A stretch of DNA of 64,000 bases from Stereocaulon alpinum. Taxonomy: Eukaryota > Ascomycota > Lecanoromycetes > Lecanorales > Stereocaulaceae. Of this stretch, positions 33,169-44,721 are shown one piece after another. The first letter of the stretch is position 1. Each line of letters begins with the position of its first letter. Below the pieces are notes generated by a model. That model was not told the origin of the DNA, made no database searches, and worked only from the letters and a program-made list of their open reading frames with translations. The stretch lies in assembly GCA_018257865.1 (NCBI GenBank), contig JAEUBA010000009.1, forward strand, positions 372,001 to 436,000. The letters are read 5' to 3'. The position numbers and the translations under genes were made by a program.

Positions 33169-34218
33169 GCTGTATAAGGAAACACCGCTGAAATGCAGAC
33201 GCAGAAACAAGACAAAACCACAAAGGAGAGTACGACATCACTAGTGAGCAACATTTTTTCCGCCACGCAACAGCACGCTATTACTAAAGTTCCATTCGCG
33301 ATTGCCAGATGCGATGGCGTGCTTCATGGCTAAGCAGATCGTCCCGAGATAAGATAACTTTAAATCTGAGTCCCGATGATGATGACCGCAATGGCGCCTC
33401 TACTAATGCAAGCCAAGACGCGCTGTCTTCTCTACTAGCACTCATACAAATCTGGTGGGCAAAGTCGGAAAAGGCAGCTGCTGTTGGCCCCCTACTCCCC
33501 CGTAGCTGAGATGGAGCTTGCTCATCACTATAATTTTCGCATTTAGAGCCAATATTCTAAACTAGGAAGTGGAGATGTAGAACTAATTTAACGATATGTA
33601 CTGCCGCCTAGGTGATTCCAGTTGCGCCGAATTACCCCGTACGCTGTGTGTTTTACCGCCCGCAGCGGAGCTTGAATTGTTGTCTCCAAGTCTCCCAATG
33701 CGTCCAAACCCTTACTAAGACTAAGCCTGCTACGCGACATCGTGCCTCCTTGTTATCAGACAACTCCGTATAGCAACAGTTTGATGACGCGTATGTATGA
33801 ATCTCCAGGCTTCTAAATTTTTTTCTCGGTAGGTGTAGAAGGCTTCTCCTGGGCGATAGCGGCCTACAGGTGTAAATCATACTAAGAGACGGTAGGGTAG
33901 GTAGTTTGTAGGGGCGAGAGGGAGGTAAATAATGGTGGTGGTTGCTATGAGTAGATGTTGTTAGCGGTGGGGAGTATGTCTAGGAGGAAAGGTAGAAAAT
34001 AGAAGAAGAATTGGGGCCCGCAAGGTATATGTCAACAAGAAGCGTCTTCGCCGTGTTTACAAAATGAAATATATGAGAAATAGCGGAAAAGATGGCGCAT
34101 CTTGGCTTGCGTTAGTGCATGGTGCCGTTGCGGATAATATAATCGATGCCTAGATTTGGAGAACGGGAGCCTACTAAGCGTAGGTGGTGTCCATAATATC
34201 ATTGACGGTTCTTCAACC
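33169..34218. other. Divergent promoter region, MET10 / FMP52
   Basis: 1.05 kb between divergent genes. No coding signal is seen. Confidence 0.5.
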
Positions 34219-34984
34219 ATGGCAGAAGGACGATCTTCGGCCGCTCTCGTTGGGGGCACTGGGCTCGTAGTAAGTCGAAAATCTTATGCATAAATACTGC
34301 ACTAACAAGCATCGGCTCTAGGGGTCCCAGATCCTCGCAACCCTCATTTCCTTTCCCTCCAAGCCTACCATTTATGCAATCGCACGCAAAGACCTTCCCA
34401 CTGCTTCCCCAACTATCCAGCCTCTGATTGAGACCGATAGCTCAAAGTGGTCTGACAGCCTTAAGTCTCTCTCCCCAGCTCCAAATGTCTTTCTCTCCGC
34501 ACTGGGAACTACCAAAGCCCAATCGGGTTCCTTCGCAGCCCAGCGGAATATCGATTATGATCTCAACCTGTCTCTTGCCAAAGCTGCGAAGGAATCAGGG
34601 GTGAAGACCTACGTCTTGATCTCTTCAGATGCAGTCTCCAGAACGTCACCCTTCCCCTATAGCAAGATGAAAGCAGAGCTAGAGGAAGCGGTCAAGGAGC
34701 TTGGTTTTCAGCATACGGTGATAGTGAAGCCTGGGCTGCTACTCGGCCCGACCAGGGCAGATAGCAGGACAGCCGAGGCTGTCCTCAGAGGTATCGCCAA
34801 GGGCATGGGGATGATCAGCAAAGTTCTGACAGACTTCTGGGCGCAAGATGCGGATGTTATTGGGAAGGCCGCTGTTACAGCAGCCATGCAGTGTGTCGAA
34901 GGCAAGAGAGAACAGGGGATTTGGGTTGTAAGTCAAAGCGATATTATCAGGTTGGGAAGGACGGAGTGGAAGGTGGAGAAGTGA
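34219..34984 (+). CDS. FMP52: Fmp52-like NAD(P)-binding mitochondrial protein
   Basis: Small atypical short-chain dehydrogenase of the Fmp52 family, known from yeast as a mitochondrial outer-membrane protein of unknown reaction. Model: 34219-34269 and 34322-34984, 237 residues, in phase. The intron lies right after the Rossmann glycine motif GGTGLV/GSQILATL. Conserved blocks follow: VFLSALGTTKAQSGSFAAQR, the strand KTYVLISSDAVS, the active-site-like YSKMKAELEE, VIVKPGLLLGPTR and the C-terminal AMQCVEG. Length matches family members of about 230 residues. Confidence 0.9.
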
Positions 34985-35931
34985 GCGCTGATACCCTGCG
35001 AAGCATTCCTTTAATGCCGTCCTTTGAATAACAAGGCTGTCTCTCGGTCTGGTGAAGTTCGTCACTCGATATTCCTCGGTGTAGTTCTTTAGCAAACCAT
35101 CATTGAGTCTACCTTGTACACATGGGTCAACCTGAAAGCATCGAGAAGCCATGTAAGCTCCAAGACAGCAGTTGTGCCGAAACGTGTAGGACTTTAAGAC
35201 AAGTCGATGGTCATGCACTTGAAACCCCCAACTGAGGATGAAATCAAAGTCAAGCTTAAGAGGCTACATAGGCAAACCCTAAGAGAACTTGCATACTTGT
35301 ATTCGAATCCGTCAATGGCTACAGACAGCTGCCAAGGCCATCACTGTTCTTAGCTCCTTTCCTTGGTATTTCATCATTTTGTCGCTTGAAGACGCTCTCC
35401 TCGTGCCCCCACTCAGGCCACTCCTTTCCCCCAAGCCCATGTTGTTAATGCCTTCTTTATTCGGTGCATTAATGTTGGATGTGCGCTAGATTCGGTAATC
35501 GTCGTGGCCGCAGGCTCTTATGGTTTCTGCGGCTCTCTGAGATACGATTTATTGACTGAATCGTTGGTAGCTTTTGCACGCAGCGATATCATCAGAGAAA
35601 CGCTTGCAGTTTTCTCCTGCTCCATTGAGTTAAATAAGTCTTCAAGGTTTCCGCCAACTCTGGCAGCCCCGATATTATTGCCGAGGAAATCAAGCTTCCC
35701 CTCAACTTCGGTACCTGCACGTGGGGTCCTTGGCAATTAGCTGTGGCTCCAACACCCGATGATGTCTGGCTATGAGTACTCGGAAGAGAAGGTGGATCGC
35801 CATGGTCCGTTTCCAGCCATGGGTCACGCAGCCCACTGGTGCGTCACCTCCTCTCATGTCCATTCATACCAATAGCAAGAGTGCCCCAGGAACACCGAAG
35901 TTTCTAGGTAACCGCGCTCGAGCATCCCACA
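34985..35931. other. Intergenic
   Basis: 0.95 kb upstream of the transporter gene. A minus-strand stretch at 35518-35736 reads KLDFLGNNIGAARVGG, faintly like a short-chain dehydrogenase NNAG motif, but nothing around it supports a gene. Confidence 0.45.
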
Positions 35932-37590
35932 ATGTCGGACATCGATAAAGTCAGTAGTGAGGAGGACATGAATGTGGACAGAAAGACGCCAGGCGCTCCT
36001 GGAGCAGTGGTGGTCAAGGAGGACCCTGCTGCTCCGTCGAGGGAAGTCTCATCGAAGAGGCAGTCACTGTCAGACCTATTCACCATTGTATGAACTCGTT
36101 TCTCTGTGCGACACAATATATTGACAATCGCCAGTTCTGCTCCGGCTTTGCCCTTATCAGCGACGGCTACCAGAATAATCTTATGACCATGACGAACGTG
36201 GTGCTGAAGAAAGAGTATCCGAAACAATACACAGCTGCTGTTAGCACGAGAGTGTCGAATGCACTTCTGGTTGGAGAGATTATTGGACAATTGGTCATTG
36301 GCCTGACTTGCGACTACTTGGGGCGTAAAGTTGCCATTGTGACAACGACTGCGATGATCGTTGTTGGTGGCATACTGGCTACAGCTTCCCATGGTGTAAC
36401 AATCAACGGGATGTTCTGGATGATGACCATATCAAGAGGAATAGTTGGGTTTGGCACTGGAGGGGAATACCCGGCCTCTTCGACTTCCGCTTCTGAGGCT
36501 GCAAACGAGTTCACATTGAAGAATCGAGGGCCAGTTTTCATCATGGTGACCAACTTTCCGCTCTCGTTTGGTGGACCTCTGGCCGTCATTATCTTTCTGA
36601 TTGTGCTCTCTATCACAACGACTAAGCATCTATCGACGTTATGGAGAGTCACTTTTGGCATTGGATGTATTTTGCCCTTGACGGTGTTTTACTTCCGTAT
36701 CAAGATGCTGAACTCAAAGCTCTACCGGAGAGGCGCTATCAAGCGGAGGGTACCTTACCTATTGGTGATCAAATACTATTGGAAGACTTTAATAGGTACA
36801 TGTGGCGCATGGTTCATTTACGACTTCGTAAGTCAATCATAGCAATGTCACGCTCAGACATGGGTTAATCTTGACTCAGGTAACCTTTCCCAACGGCGTC
36901 TTTTCCGGCACCATCATCTCTAGTGTTGTCAAAAATGGAAGCATCCTAAAGACTGCTGAATGGCAACTCCTACTTGGCACTCTCGCCTTGCCCGGAGTAT
37001 TCATGGGCGCCTGGCTCTGTGATCGTCTTGGCCGTAAGCAGACAATGATGCTTGGTTTCAGCGGCTACCGTAAGCAACTCTAACTACAACATGACATTCA
37101 CCACTAATCAAGCCTAGTGGTATTCGGCTTAATCATCGGCTGTGCATACAACCAAATCACCAAAATAGTCCCCCTCTTCGTAATCTTCTACGGCCTAATG
37201 CTCTCCTCCGGCAACCTAGGCCCAGGCGACATGCTCGGCCTCCTCTCCTCCGAAAGCTACGCAACTGCAGTCCGCGGCACCTGCTATGGCATCTCCGCTG
37301 CCTTGGGCAAAACCGGCGCCGCCGTCGGCACCGAAGTCTTCACACCCATTCAAATCAACCTTGGTAAGAGGTGGACGTTCATTATTGCTGCTATTGCTGG
37401 TGTTGCGGGTGTGTTGGTGACGTGGTTTTTTGTTCCGAATATCACGGGGGAGGATCTAGCTATTGAGGATGAGAAGTTTAGAGCGTATCTTGTGAAGAAT
37501 GGGTGGGAGGGGGAGATGGGAGAGGAGGATTTGAGGGCGTTTGCTGATAGGGGGATTCCGCCGAGTATTGTTGAGGAGGTGAAATCTTAG
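35932..37590 (+). CDS. Git1-like glycerophosphodiester/phosphate transporter (MFS)
   Basis: Major facilitator superfamily transporter of the Git1 branch (glycerophosphoinositol/glycerophosphocholine uptake, phosphate-responsive in yeast). Model: 35932-36087, 36135-36827, 36880-37069, 37118-37590, 503 residues, all junctions in phase, introns 47-52 nt. Family marks: FCSGFALISDGYQNNLMTM in the first helix, GQLVIGLTCDYLGRK between helices 2 and 3, GFGTGGEYPASSTSASEAAN, WFIYDF/VTFPNGVFSG, CDRLGRKQTMM, and the GPGDMLGLLSSESYATAVRG loop. Cytosolic termini carry acidic/charged tails. Everything expected is present. Confidence 0.9.
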
Positions 37591-38177
37591 GATTGCAGAT
37601 AGGATTAATTAGTCACCGTGAAACGCGCAAGCGGCTGTTCATATCCGTCCTACTTAGCTCCATTTATGTATCATACACTATATGTCATACTCCCAGTTAT
37701 CCCGCAAGCTCGTCGTGAATGCTCACAACAACCGATCTACGACCGAAATTTGTTGCTCGAGGAGCGAAGAAGAAAGATTTCTACGCTCCGAACAGGGGAC
37801 CATTTGTGAAAATGCTGACAAAGTTGAGCTACGTTCTGAACAGAATACTGGAGCCATGAATCTGGAATTGTAACGAACATACTGCTCCAAGATACAAAGT
37901 ACAGCAATAGAAGACGCAGTCAAGCACGGAAGCTTTCACTTTCACCAATTTGAGATTTTATCTGCAGCATCACTGGTATAACGCGAAAGAGTCTCAAAAA
38001 CATTTTTCCTGTTTCCTATCAATCTGTCTGTCCAACGCAAGCCCGCTCCACAGAGCAAAGCAAAACACAGCAAGGCAATTCTGTAAACGAGTGGGTATCC
38101 GATCCGATCCGTCAATCAAATAAGGAGACTCCAGCTCCCCTCCCCTCAGCTGCCCTCCCCTCAACAATTGGGTACTC
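37591..38177. other. Intergenic, convergent 3' ends
   Basis: Between the transporter (plus) and a small minus-strand gene. Nothing is recognised. Confidence 0.5.
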
Positions 38178-38866
38178 TCAAAACTTCTCCCCCGTCGCCG
38201 CCGCCGCCACCCCCTTCGCCTCCGCAGTAGAATCATCATCCGTATACACCTCCGCCATGTGGTCTCCCAACGGCCCACTCGTAGCGCTCATTCCAGTCGA
38301 AGGCTCGGCTTTCACGGCAGGCGCGGTTTTGGAGATTGGTGCAGGAGCCGTCTCGGTTTTTGCTGCTGCGGGTTTTGGAGGGACTTCTGAGACGGCGCTT
38401 GAGGGGTTTAGGTCGATGTCTTTTGCTTCGTCGACGCCGGAGGGTTGGGCGATGTGGTGCGCTGGGTGGGGTGCGCTGGCTGCGTGGGGGGATGCGGGTG
38501 CGGAGGATCCGTCTGGGGAGAAATTGTTAGTCAGGACAAGCAGTGGAGGTTGAGGGATTGATTCTTACCAGCCGCTGTTCGGTGCGCAGTGCTTGCGGGG
38601 GCGGCTGCTGCGGCCGTTGTAGTGCTCGTAGGAGCATTAGACGTAGCGGTGGGCTCGTGCTGGCCTTGTTGATACTGCTGCGCTTTCTGCTTCTTGCGAT
38701 TGAAGAGACCACGGAGGCCTTTCTTCACCTGGGCTACTGCATCCGGTGCTGAAGAAGAGTGATAGGATCAGTATAATTCTTGTGACGCGTGCTGGGCATT
38801 GCTGGGGGGCGGCAGGACCAAAGGATGGAGATGGGATTTTGGGGGCTGCTCACGAACGCCAGGCAT
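38178..38866 (-). CDS. Small low-complexity protein with basic motif
   Basis: Model: 38854-38866, 38569-38748, 38178-38512 (minus), 175 residues, all in phase; the first exon codes only four residues and a base. After MPGVPPDAVAQVKKGLRGLF comes a short basic stretch (NRKKQKAQQYQQGQ), then Ala/Thr/Ser/Pro-rich sequence, a conserved-looking IAQPSGVDEAKDIDLNPSS segment, and an acidic end with EVYTDDDSTAEAK and a run of alanines. No domain, signal peptide or membrane segment. Three in-phase introns make it a real gene; function unknown. Confidence 0.65.
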
Positions 38867-39508
38867 TTTGCTAATATGTGTCAGATGTAAGCAACGACTT
38901 TAAAACAAGTCGAAGCAGGCTCACGGACTACATCCCTAAACAGTGGGAGCGTGAGTGTTGTTTAAGACCGTAGTTCAGAATTCCGAGCTAAGATTTGGGA
39001 GGTGGCTGAGCGGGATCGCTACAGGGGTGTGCGCATGCAGGGTTCGCTATAATTATGTTTTACCTTTGAAACCAATCCCCAAACATCATGAAGCCAGTTT
39101 CTGCAAATATCCTATGACCCAATAATCTCCCTATTGGCTCACCGCTCATTGTCGCCTCAACATAAAACGCTTATGATTACTTTTCAATTGGTGGATGGCT
39201 ACATGCCGTGCAGTGAGTCAGTGCTAATGAGGCACAGGCCATTGTTGACACGCCCGGCTTTGGATATCCGTCCACATCACCTATCATCGGCTGGGTTCCG
39301 CTTGAGAGGCAAAATGTTTCACAGCCCCGTCGATGAAGATTAAAAGGCGGATGCATATGCTCGAATAAATTGCATAACTTTGAACGAATCCGAGGGCCGA
39401 GTTCAGCTTGACGCCGTCCCTCCCGAGACATCATATGTACCTTATGATTAGCAACATTGCTGCGGCACTCCAAAGGTGTGCTCATGCAATTCTATAGTAT
39501 CACACCCT
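38867..39508. other. Intergenic
   Basis: Between two minus-strand genes. Contains the promoter of the small basic protein gene; nothing else is seen. Confidence 0.5.
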
Positions 39509-40101
39509 CTAAGCAACCTTGCTTCCTTTTGGCGGCCCTCCACCTCCGCTTGACCGCTGTCTGTCGCTAGTAGTATTGGAACTGGCGCTTGAGTTCTCTG
39601 CTCCTCCTTCCGTTTGACCTCTTTGCTTGCTGACTTCCGGGTTGGCGGGGCTGACCTCGAGTGGGTTATTCGTGTCCTGCGAAGATGCCAATTTAGTAAT
39701 CGACGAATGCTGGAGAGCCAATGTCAAAAAAAACAGAGACCAACATCGCTTTTGCTCACCGTGCCTTTTCCAGTGCCCTCTCCAGCCACATCTTTCTGCT
39801 CCTGGGGATCTGTGATGTCTGGATTGAATGCTGCATCCTCTTGTCTTGCGCCCTCATCGTCCGTTGCACTCTTGCTGTATTCCGTAGCTTCGGTTATCAT
39901 GCTATCTTTGTCTTGAGAATCCTTCCTCGGGTATGCAAGGCATATAGACTGAGAGAATTGGCGGTGTGTTTGTAGCATAGGAGACTGTGACTGAGAATGC
40001 GGTTGCTGATTGGAAGCTGAGAGTCGCGTGCACAGAGGAGCACGCAAGCGGTAGGACCGTATTATGGTAAAGAGAGCTGTTCTGGGGGTTGAAGTGACCA
40101 T
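39509..40101 (-). CDS. Small, probably mitochondrial protein
   Basis: Model: 39760-40101 and 39509-39676 (minus), 169 residues, in phase. The N-terminus has the Arg/Ser/Leu-rich, acid-free composition of a mitochondrial presequence (TPRTALFTIIRSYRLRAPL), followed by QFSQSICLAYPRKDSQDKDS. The rest is hydrophilic and disordered: EATEYSKSATDDEGARQEDA, FNPDITDPQEQKD, NPLEVSPANPEVSKQRG, and a C-terminal SSGGGGPPKGSKVA. The AFNPDxTxPxE and NPLEVSPANPExS pieces look conserved, as in small fungal mitochondrial proteins of unknown function. Confidence 0.65.
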
Positions 40102-41427
40102 GGCTGCTCGGATGTGGTGTCAAGACTTCGCAGTGACGCGGTGAGAGTCTATCGCTGGATTGGCAATCCTGATACTATCTCCAAGTATCGACGGCGAGAG
40201 GTCCGCAACCAGTTGTTCTAATTGAACGATTGTAGGCGCTGGAGCTGGTCTTCGGGTGTATACTTACTGTTAATAGCGGTTCAGCAAGTGCCGTTGCAGA
40301 ATGACATCGAGAAAGTCTGGGATACGTCATTAGCCAAGACATGCCCAGAGCTAGTCCGTTCTCAGCTGAAATTTTTTGACGACTCTTCGACCTTGATGGC
40401 ATGGCTGCGTAAGATCAATTTTGGCTTCAAGACTCCGTTAACAACTATGGGAGTCGAAGATTGAGCATCAGGCCCTGCAGGCATGATTGTTCATGGTTTT
40501 CCTGTTGGTCTACGGACCTCTGGACATTCCGTGCCTTGAACTACGCACACAGCGACACCCGTGCTGAAATGTACGCACTTCTCGTGAGTGCGGAAAGTAG
40601 CCTAGTCCCTTCCAGTTCCACGATCTGACAAGTGGCCGACCTCCAACAGTGAAACCAAGAGACTGAGAAAGCCTTAGTGGTAAAAGCGATCCGTACTTTT
40701 GCCCATCAGTGTCACATCTAGCTTAGCGGATATTACAACGGCAAGTTTGGCATCTACTAGGCAGATATCCAGGTCCACGACCGCCGCTAACAAGAATAGA
40801 TCACGTTCGAAGTAGAATGCCATCACTTCCCTCCAAGGAAGATTTTTGGGCTACACGACAGGGTCTGGTTGCACTGAATAGGGTATACGATAAATCTGGG
40901 TCCTAGACTCTGGGTCTCAAAGTATGCCATGGAAGATACCGGAGCAGTGGAAGAGAGATAAACCAGCATTGGGGGGCGGAGCCCACACTGGCAGGATTAG
41001 TCCCTGAAGCAGTAGGTAGGAGGCAAAATATCAATCAGAAGTGTGTTTGAGCCAAGATTGATTTCTCTCAAGCAGTGAACAGACAATTCGAAGCTGACAT
41101 GAATCAATGGCACCGACAAGAGGAGAACAAAGGCCGCTGTGATCATGTCTTGCCCTTAGATCTTGTTTTGTCCCTTTTCTTCCAAAGTCTCCGTCAAACA
41201 TGGAACGATCCAGTGTGTGCTGTAAGCGCCTGCTGCGTTCGATCCATAGATCATCCAGTTTGTCTTCTGAGTCATTCCTTCTTTGTCTCTAGCTATCATA
41301 TATGGCTATGTCATCCACCCTGGGCTCTGCAATCTCGTCTACCGTCCGAGCACCAATCTGGAAATACTAAAAGGACTAGCCTCATAGCCAATACTTTCTG
41401 CTCTCATACCAAGCTTGGAATTTGCTT
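40102..41427. other. Intergenic, divergent genes
   Basis: 1.3 kb between the mitochondrial-type gene (minus) and the hypothetical gene (plus). ORFs at 40175-40402 minus and 40222-40464 plus overlap each other, and neither looks like a protein. Confidence 0.45.
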
Positions 41428-42168
41428 ATGGATAATGCATCTGGTGCTGCGAATTGTCACGATGACTTGGGCCCTTCTTGGCAGAATCACGATAAATTCT
41501 GCGGAATCTTCAAGAAATATAGAAGAGAAGATAAAGACGACGGCGGCAGACCCTACCCAGAAATCTGGGATATCAGTAACGGGTGCATTCTATGGCTACC
41601 TGTAAGAGATGAGAAGATTGAAGATAAGATCGTCCCAGGATCCAAACTAGATGGCCAGGGCCCAGGATTCTTCGACCATCCGATCCTAGTCCTCGATGTT
41701 GATATCAGGAGCGCAACATTGGCGACGGTAACGTTCGCGAAGATGACCTCTCTCGGCAACAGATCTTTGCAAGAGGCGAAGCCAGGTCAGCCGAATCGTT
41801 GGAAGGAATTTCTGCCCATAGAGCCAGCGGAGGCTCATCCTATCAGCGGCGTACTTCTGCATCTTGAGAATCCGTCGCCGAAACGGGGCATGACTCAAAA
41901 TTCGTACATCTCTCTCTGCGAGGGCGCCTTCAGCCTTGACTGGAGAGCTTTTCGATGTTACTCCAAGCAGAGGGCAGATGGCTATCGCCAGCGCTTGAAC
42001 CAGGAGTCTTTTGAGCAGGTGATTCATGCGATGGGCCTCCAGTCTAGTCCATGGATCAAGACCGGACGCTTGTGGGAAACATTCTATGACAACCACATCA
42101 CTGCTTCCGCAAAAAAAAAGGCAACAGAAAATGAAACATTGTCACACACAGCAGCAGAAGATACATGA
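41428..42168 (+). CDS. Hypothetical protein
   Basis: Single open frame of 246 codons from the ATG at 41428. No known domain is recognised. Features: KFCGIFKKYRREDKDDGGRP, then IWDISNGCILWLPV and FFDHPILVLDVD, an arrangement seen in uncharacterised fungal proteins that start with a short beta-rich ...WLP...DHP... module. A polar C-terminal half follows (SYISLCEGAFSLDWRAFRCY, GRLWETFYDNHITASAKKKA). No signal peptide or membrane segment. The 5' end could be longer if an intron lies upstream. Confidence 0.55.
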   Translation: MDNASGAANCHDDLGPSWQNHDKFCGIFKKYRREDKDDGGRPYPEIWDISNGCILWLPVRDEKIEDKIVPGSKLDGQGPGFFDHPILVLDVDIRSATLATVTFAKMTSLGNRSLQEAKPGQPNRWKEFLPIEPAEAHPISGVLLHLENPSPKRGMTQNSYISLCEGAFSLDWRAFRCYSKQRADGYRQRLNQESFEQVIHAMGLQSSPWIKTGRLWETFYDNHITASAKKKATENETLSHTAAEDT

Positions 42169-42376
42169 AGGAGATACTGGCTAGCGAATTTCAGATGATG
42201 TTTTAGATCAGACCGGCGTCGAGTGGGCCAGGAAGTCATGCTTGTTGAGATGACAATCTTTAGTTCATATTCTCAGGCAGAGATTGGCGATTTGAAGAAG
42301 ACCATCTGAGTGAAAAGGGTTCCTATGACGTTAGCTCAGATTGATCGAAGAATTACTTGACTCCAATCGCCTACCC

Positions 42377-42887
42377 TCATGCTGGAGAATTGCTGAAAGA
42401 ATTCCTCATTTCGCCATAGCAGAGCTCGCGAACTCCTCTGTGTATCACCAGACCCTGAAGTCTCCCCGAATCCACTCCAACCGGGTGAGCACTGTTCTTC
42501 CACTCAGCACAGCCCTCAATAAGCAACGGGCTCTTAATCGTGTAACAAGCAGTCTTACGTCCAGCACCGTAAGCGCTACGATTATAGCTAACACAGGCCG
42601 CAGGTTCGCCGACCATATCTATCTCTAGAGTGGAGGCAGCATTGTATTGGGCTGAGTAGCTGAAAGCAAGCTATTCGGTATTATAGAGATCGCGACTTAG
42701 GTTGTATGAGCGTATTGGGACTTCCGTTGGTAGATTGTAATATACGTCGATCATGTTCTGGCCATTATTGTCGGTTTCGGTACAGTCTCCGCCGGTGTAG
42801 AACGTGGTTTGGAATTGGTTTGAGGCTGTTGTTGTTTGTGCGGCTGGTAGGGCGTGAAGGAACAACAAGAACAAAAGTCTTCATCAT
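42377..42887 (-). pseudogene. Small secreted cysteine-containing protein, broken
   Basis: A secreted-protein gene with two lesions. ATGs at 42887 and 42884 start MMKT, but the hydrophobic signal peptide (LFLLFLHALPAAQTTT) is in the next frame, one base off, at a run of four T. After it come FQTTFYTGGDCTETDNNG and SYNLSRDLYNTE, then an in-frame TAG at 42671-42673. The same frame continues LAFSYSAQYNAASTLEID with further cysteines (AACVSY, TACYTI, EGCAEW, ELCYGE) to a TGA at 42377-42379. Restoring neither frame is needed to see that it was a roughly 165-residue secreted protein with about five cysteines. TAG is one C-to-T step from CAG. Function unknown. Confidence 0.6.
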
Positions 42888-44037
42888 AGTGCGTTATTGT
42901 CGAAGATTTTACCTCTATGCTTTCGTATTTGGAGTTACGCTGGCTGGTATGTTGTCTGCTTTCTCCAAAGAAGAAAATCAAATCAACTTGGCAAAAAACA
43001 CAAAACTAGGGTTGCTCCAGACATTATTGTTGGCCCGTTATCAATGATGAATTGGTCATCACAAGGTATGAGGACGACCATTTGGCGATTTCTCGATTTA
43101 TCTGGTACGCACCGTGTTGGCACCATTTGTTTCCCGCCTTAGGAAGAAACAATCCAGCATCGCTGCTGGGGGATGTGTATTAAAAGAGACAATACCAGTT
43201 TCGTTCAGACTACAACACCAGAGTCCTCCCAAATAGAAGATAGCTTACAACAAGCCAGATCAGTGGCCCCTTTGGGACTCATTCATATACTTTTAGTTGT
43301 CTCTGGTTGCCCCTCTTTGTTCCTACCTTCCACATGTTAAGGTCTCTTTGACATGCGCCTAGCAATTGTTATGAGAATAATGATTTGATGAAAACGAATG
43401 AGCAGATTGTTCGCTTCAATTCCAGAGAATGAGACAGTGGAAGAATCGAAGTCCTCCCTTTGTATTGTTCAATCTTCGGGCCAAAGGAACACATCAATGC
43501 GCGTTGTCACCATTAGGCGTACCACGGATCACAGCTTCAAGCCCTTCTCCCCAACCCTTTGATTTGGGAGCAATTCAAGCAAGCTACTAAGGAGGCGAGA
43601 CATGGTCTCTCAGTCCTACGTTTAACAATTTTCGTGGTACGATCTTGTCCTGACCAGTCAATCGCGGCACCAATTCGAGGTCTTGTGAGGAAAATGCCGT
43701 TTCCCACTCGACGATTGCCGGGATGAGGATGCCTCCTACTCTGGCCGGCCAAGAAAATGTTTGGTGCTGATAGCAGTGGGTCGCGGGAGCGGTCGATTGG
43801 TCAGCGTAAGAGTTATGAAGATTGACCTCTGACTTCTCGCCGCGCAAACAAGGTAGGGAAACCATCATAATTAGGGCTGATGATAGAGATTACCTCATAC
43901 AAGTTTGTGTATCCTGCACAGCGTCTCCGGCTCCGGAACCACGCAATGTATTGACATCCGCCACACTCCCCTCTAACGAATTTTGACCCAGCAGTCTGGG
44001 AGACTCGTAAAGGCACAAAACCGTTCTCCACCGCTAA
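42888..44037. other. Intergenic
   Basis: 1.15 kb. Short minus-strand ORFs at 43587-43868 and 43813-44031 lack ATG starts or protein character. No repeat is seen. Confidence 0.45.
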
Positions 44038-44721
44038 CTAATCAAACTCCCGAAAGCTGTTGATTCTGCTCTGCAATTTGCATATAGTCGCGTCCGCCGG
44101 CGCAAGTTGATGGGCTTTCTCCACTTCCTCGAACGCAGCATCATAGTCGTCTAGACCATCACATGCCAATGCTCTCCGGTACAGCAACTTTGCCATCTCT
44201 CCATCACTAGGCTTCCAAGCGGTTGGATGGTCCTCTAAAGCCTCTAAGGCCCTTTCAGTGCGGGTAAGAGCTTTTTGAAAGCGCGATACTTCACCATCTT
44301 CTGGTGTATAGCTCTCATATTTGAGCCAACTGGCTGCTTCATTGGAGTACACTTTGAACTGCATTTCGGTAATTGTTTGGACAAAGTTCCAATCATCGCT
44401 GGGAATGGCCCCAAGGTGACGAAGGCCCTTGAGTTGGACAATGTCGTAGGAGGCATCGCCGTAGATTTGGGTGCTGAGCTGGTAGTCCCCAGCGCGATAT
44501 GCCTGATTGCCGGCTTCGCGGAGCTTCAGAGCCTTGTTGAGGGCATTTTGGAGGCGTAGGGTGTTTACTGAGTTCTGTGCCGTTTCGTTCAATCCGCTTT
44601 CGGCACTTCTGAACCCTGTATGAACGACATCATCGGACGCGCCGTGGGGGGACTTTGCACATGCTTCAGGCTGGTCCATGGCGTCCTGATAGCAAGACAA
44701 TCTGGATGAAGTGAACCGCAT
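44038..44721 (-). CDS. TPR-repeat protein
   Basis: Single-exon gene of 227 codons from the ATG at 44721 (the ATG at 44679, MDQPEACAKSP, is an alternative). A tetratricopeptide helix pair is clear near residue 65 (LKLREAGNQAYRAGDYQLST) and again at the C-terminus (KLLYRRALACDGLDDYDAAF then VEKAHQLAPADATICKLQSR). Between them an amphipathic helical segment contains KALTRTERALEALEDHPTAW. Probably a cytosolic protein-protein interaction or co-chaperone-type adaptor; no catalytic domain. Confidence 0.75.
   Translation of the reverse strand: MRFTSSRLSCYQDAMDQPEACAKSPHGASDDVVHTGFRSAESGLNETAQNSVNTLRLQNALNKALKLREAGNQAYRAGDYQLSTQIYGDASYDIVQLKGLRHLGAIPSDDWNFVQTITEMQFKVYSNEAASWLKYESYTPEDGEVSRFQKALTRTERALEALEDHPTAWKPSDGEMAKLLYRRALACDGLDDYDAAFEEVEKAHQLAPADATICKLQSRINSFREFD

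Noticed and set aside
35518..35736. Short-chain dehydrogenase-like fragment (KLDFLGNNIGAARVGG)
   Set aside because: Only a few residues resemble the family; no Rossmann motif or active-site tyrosine nearby.
40175..40464. Overlapping ORFs on both strands
   Set aside because: Neither shows a domain or conserved pattern.
41075..41605. 176-codon plus-strand ORF
   Set aside because: Overlaps the better supported frame starting at 41428 and has no protein character.
43537..44031. Minus-strand ORFs downstream of the TPR gene
   Set aside because: No proper start codons, no splice-supported continuation and no recognisable motif.
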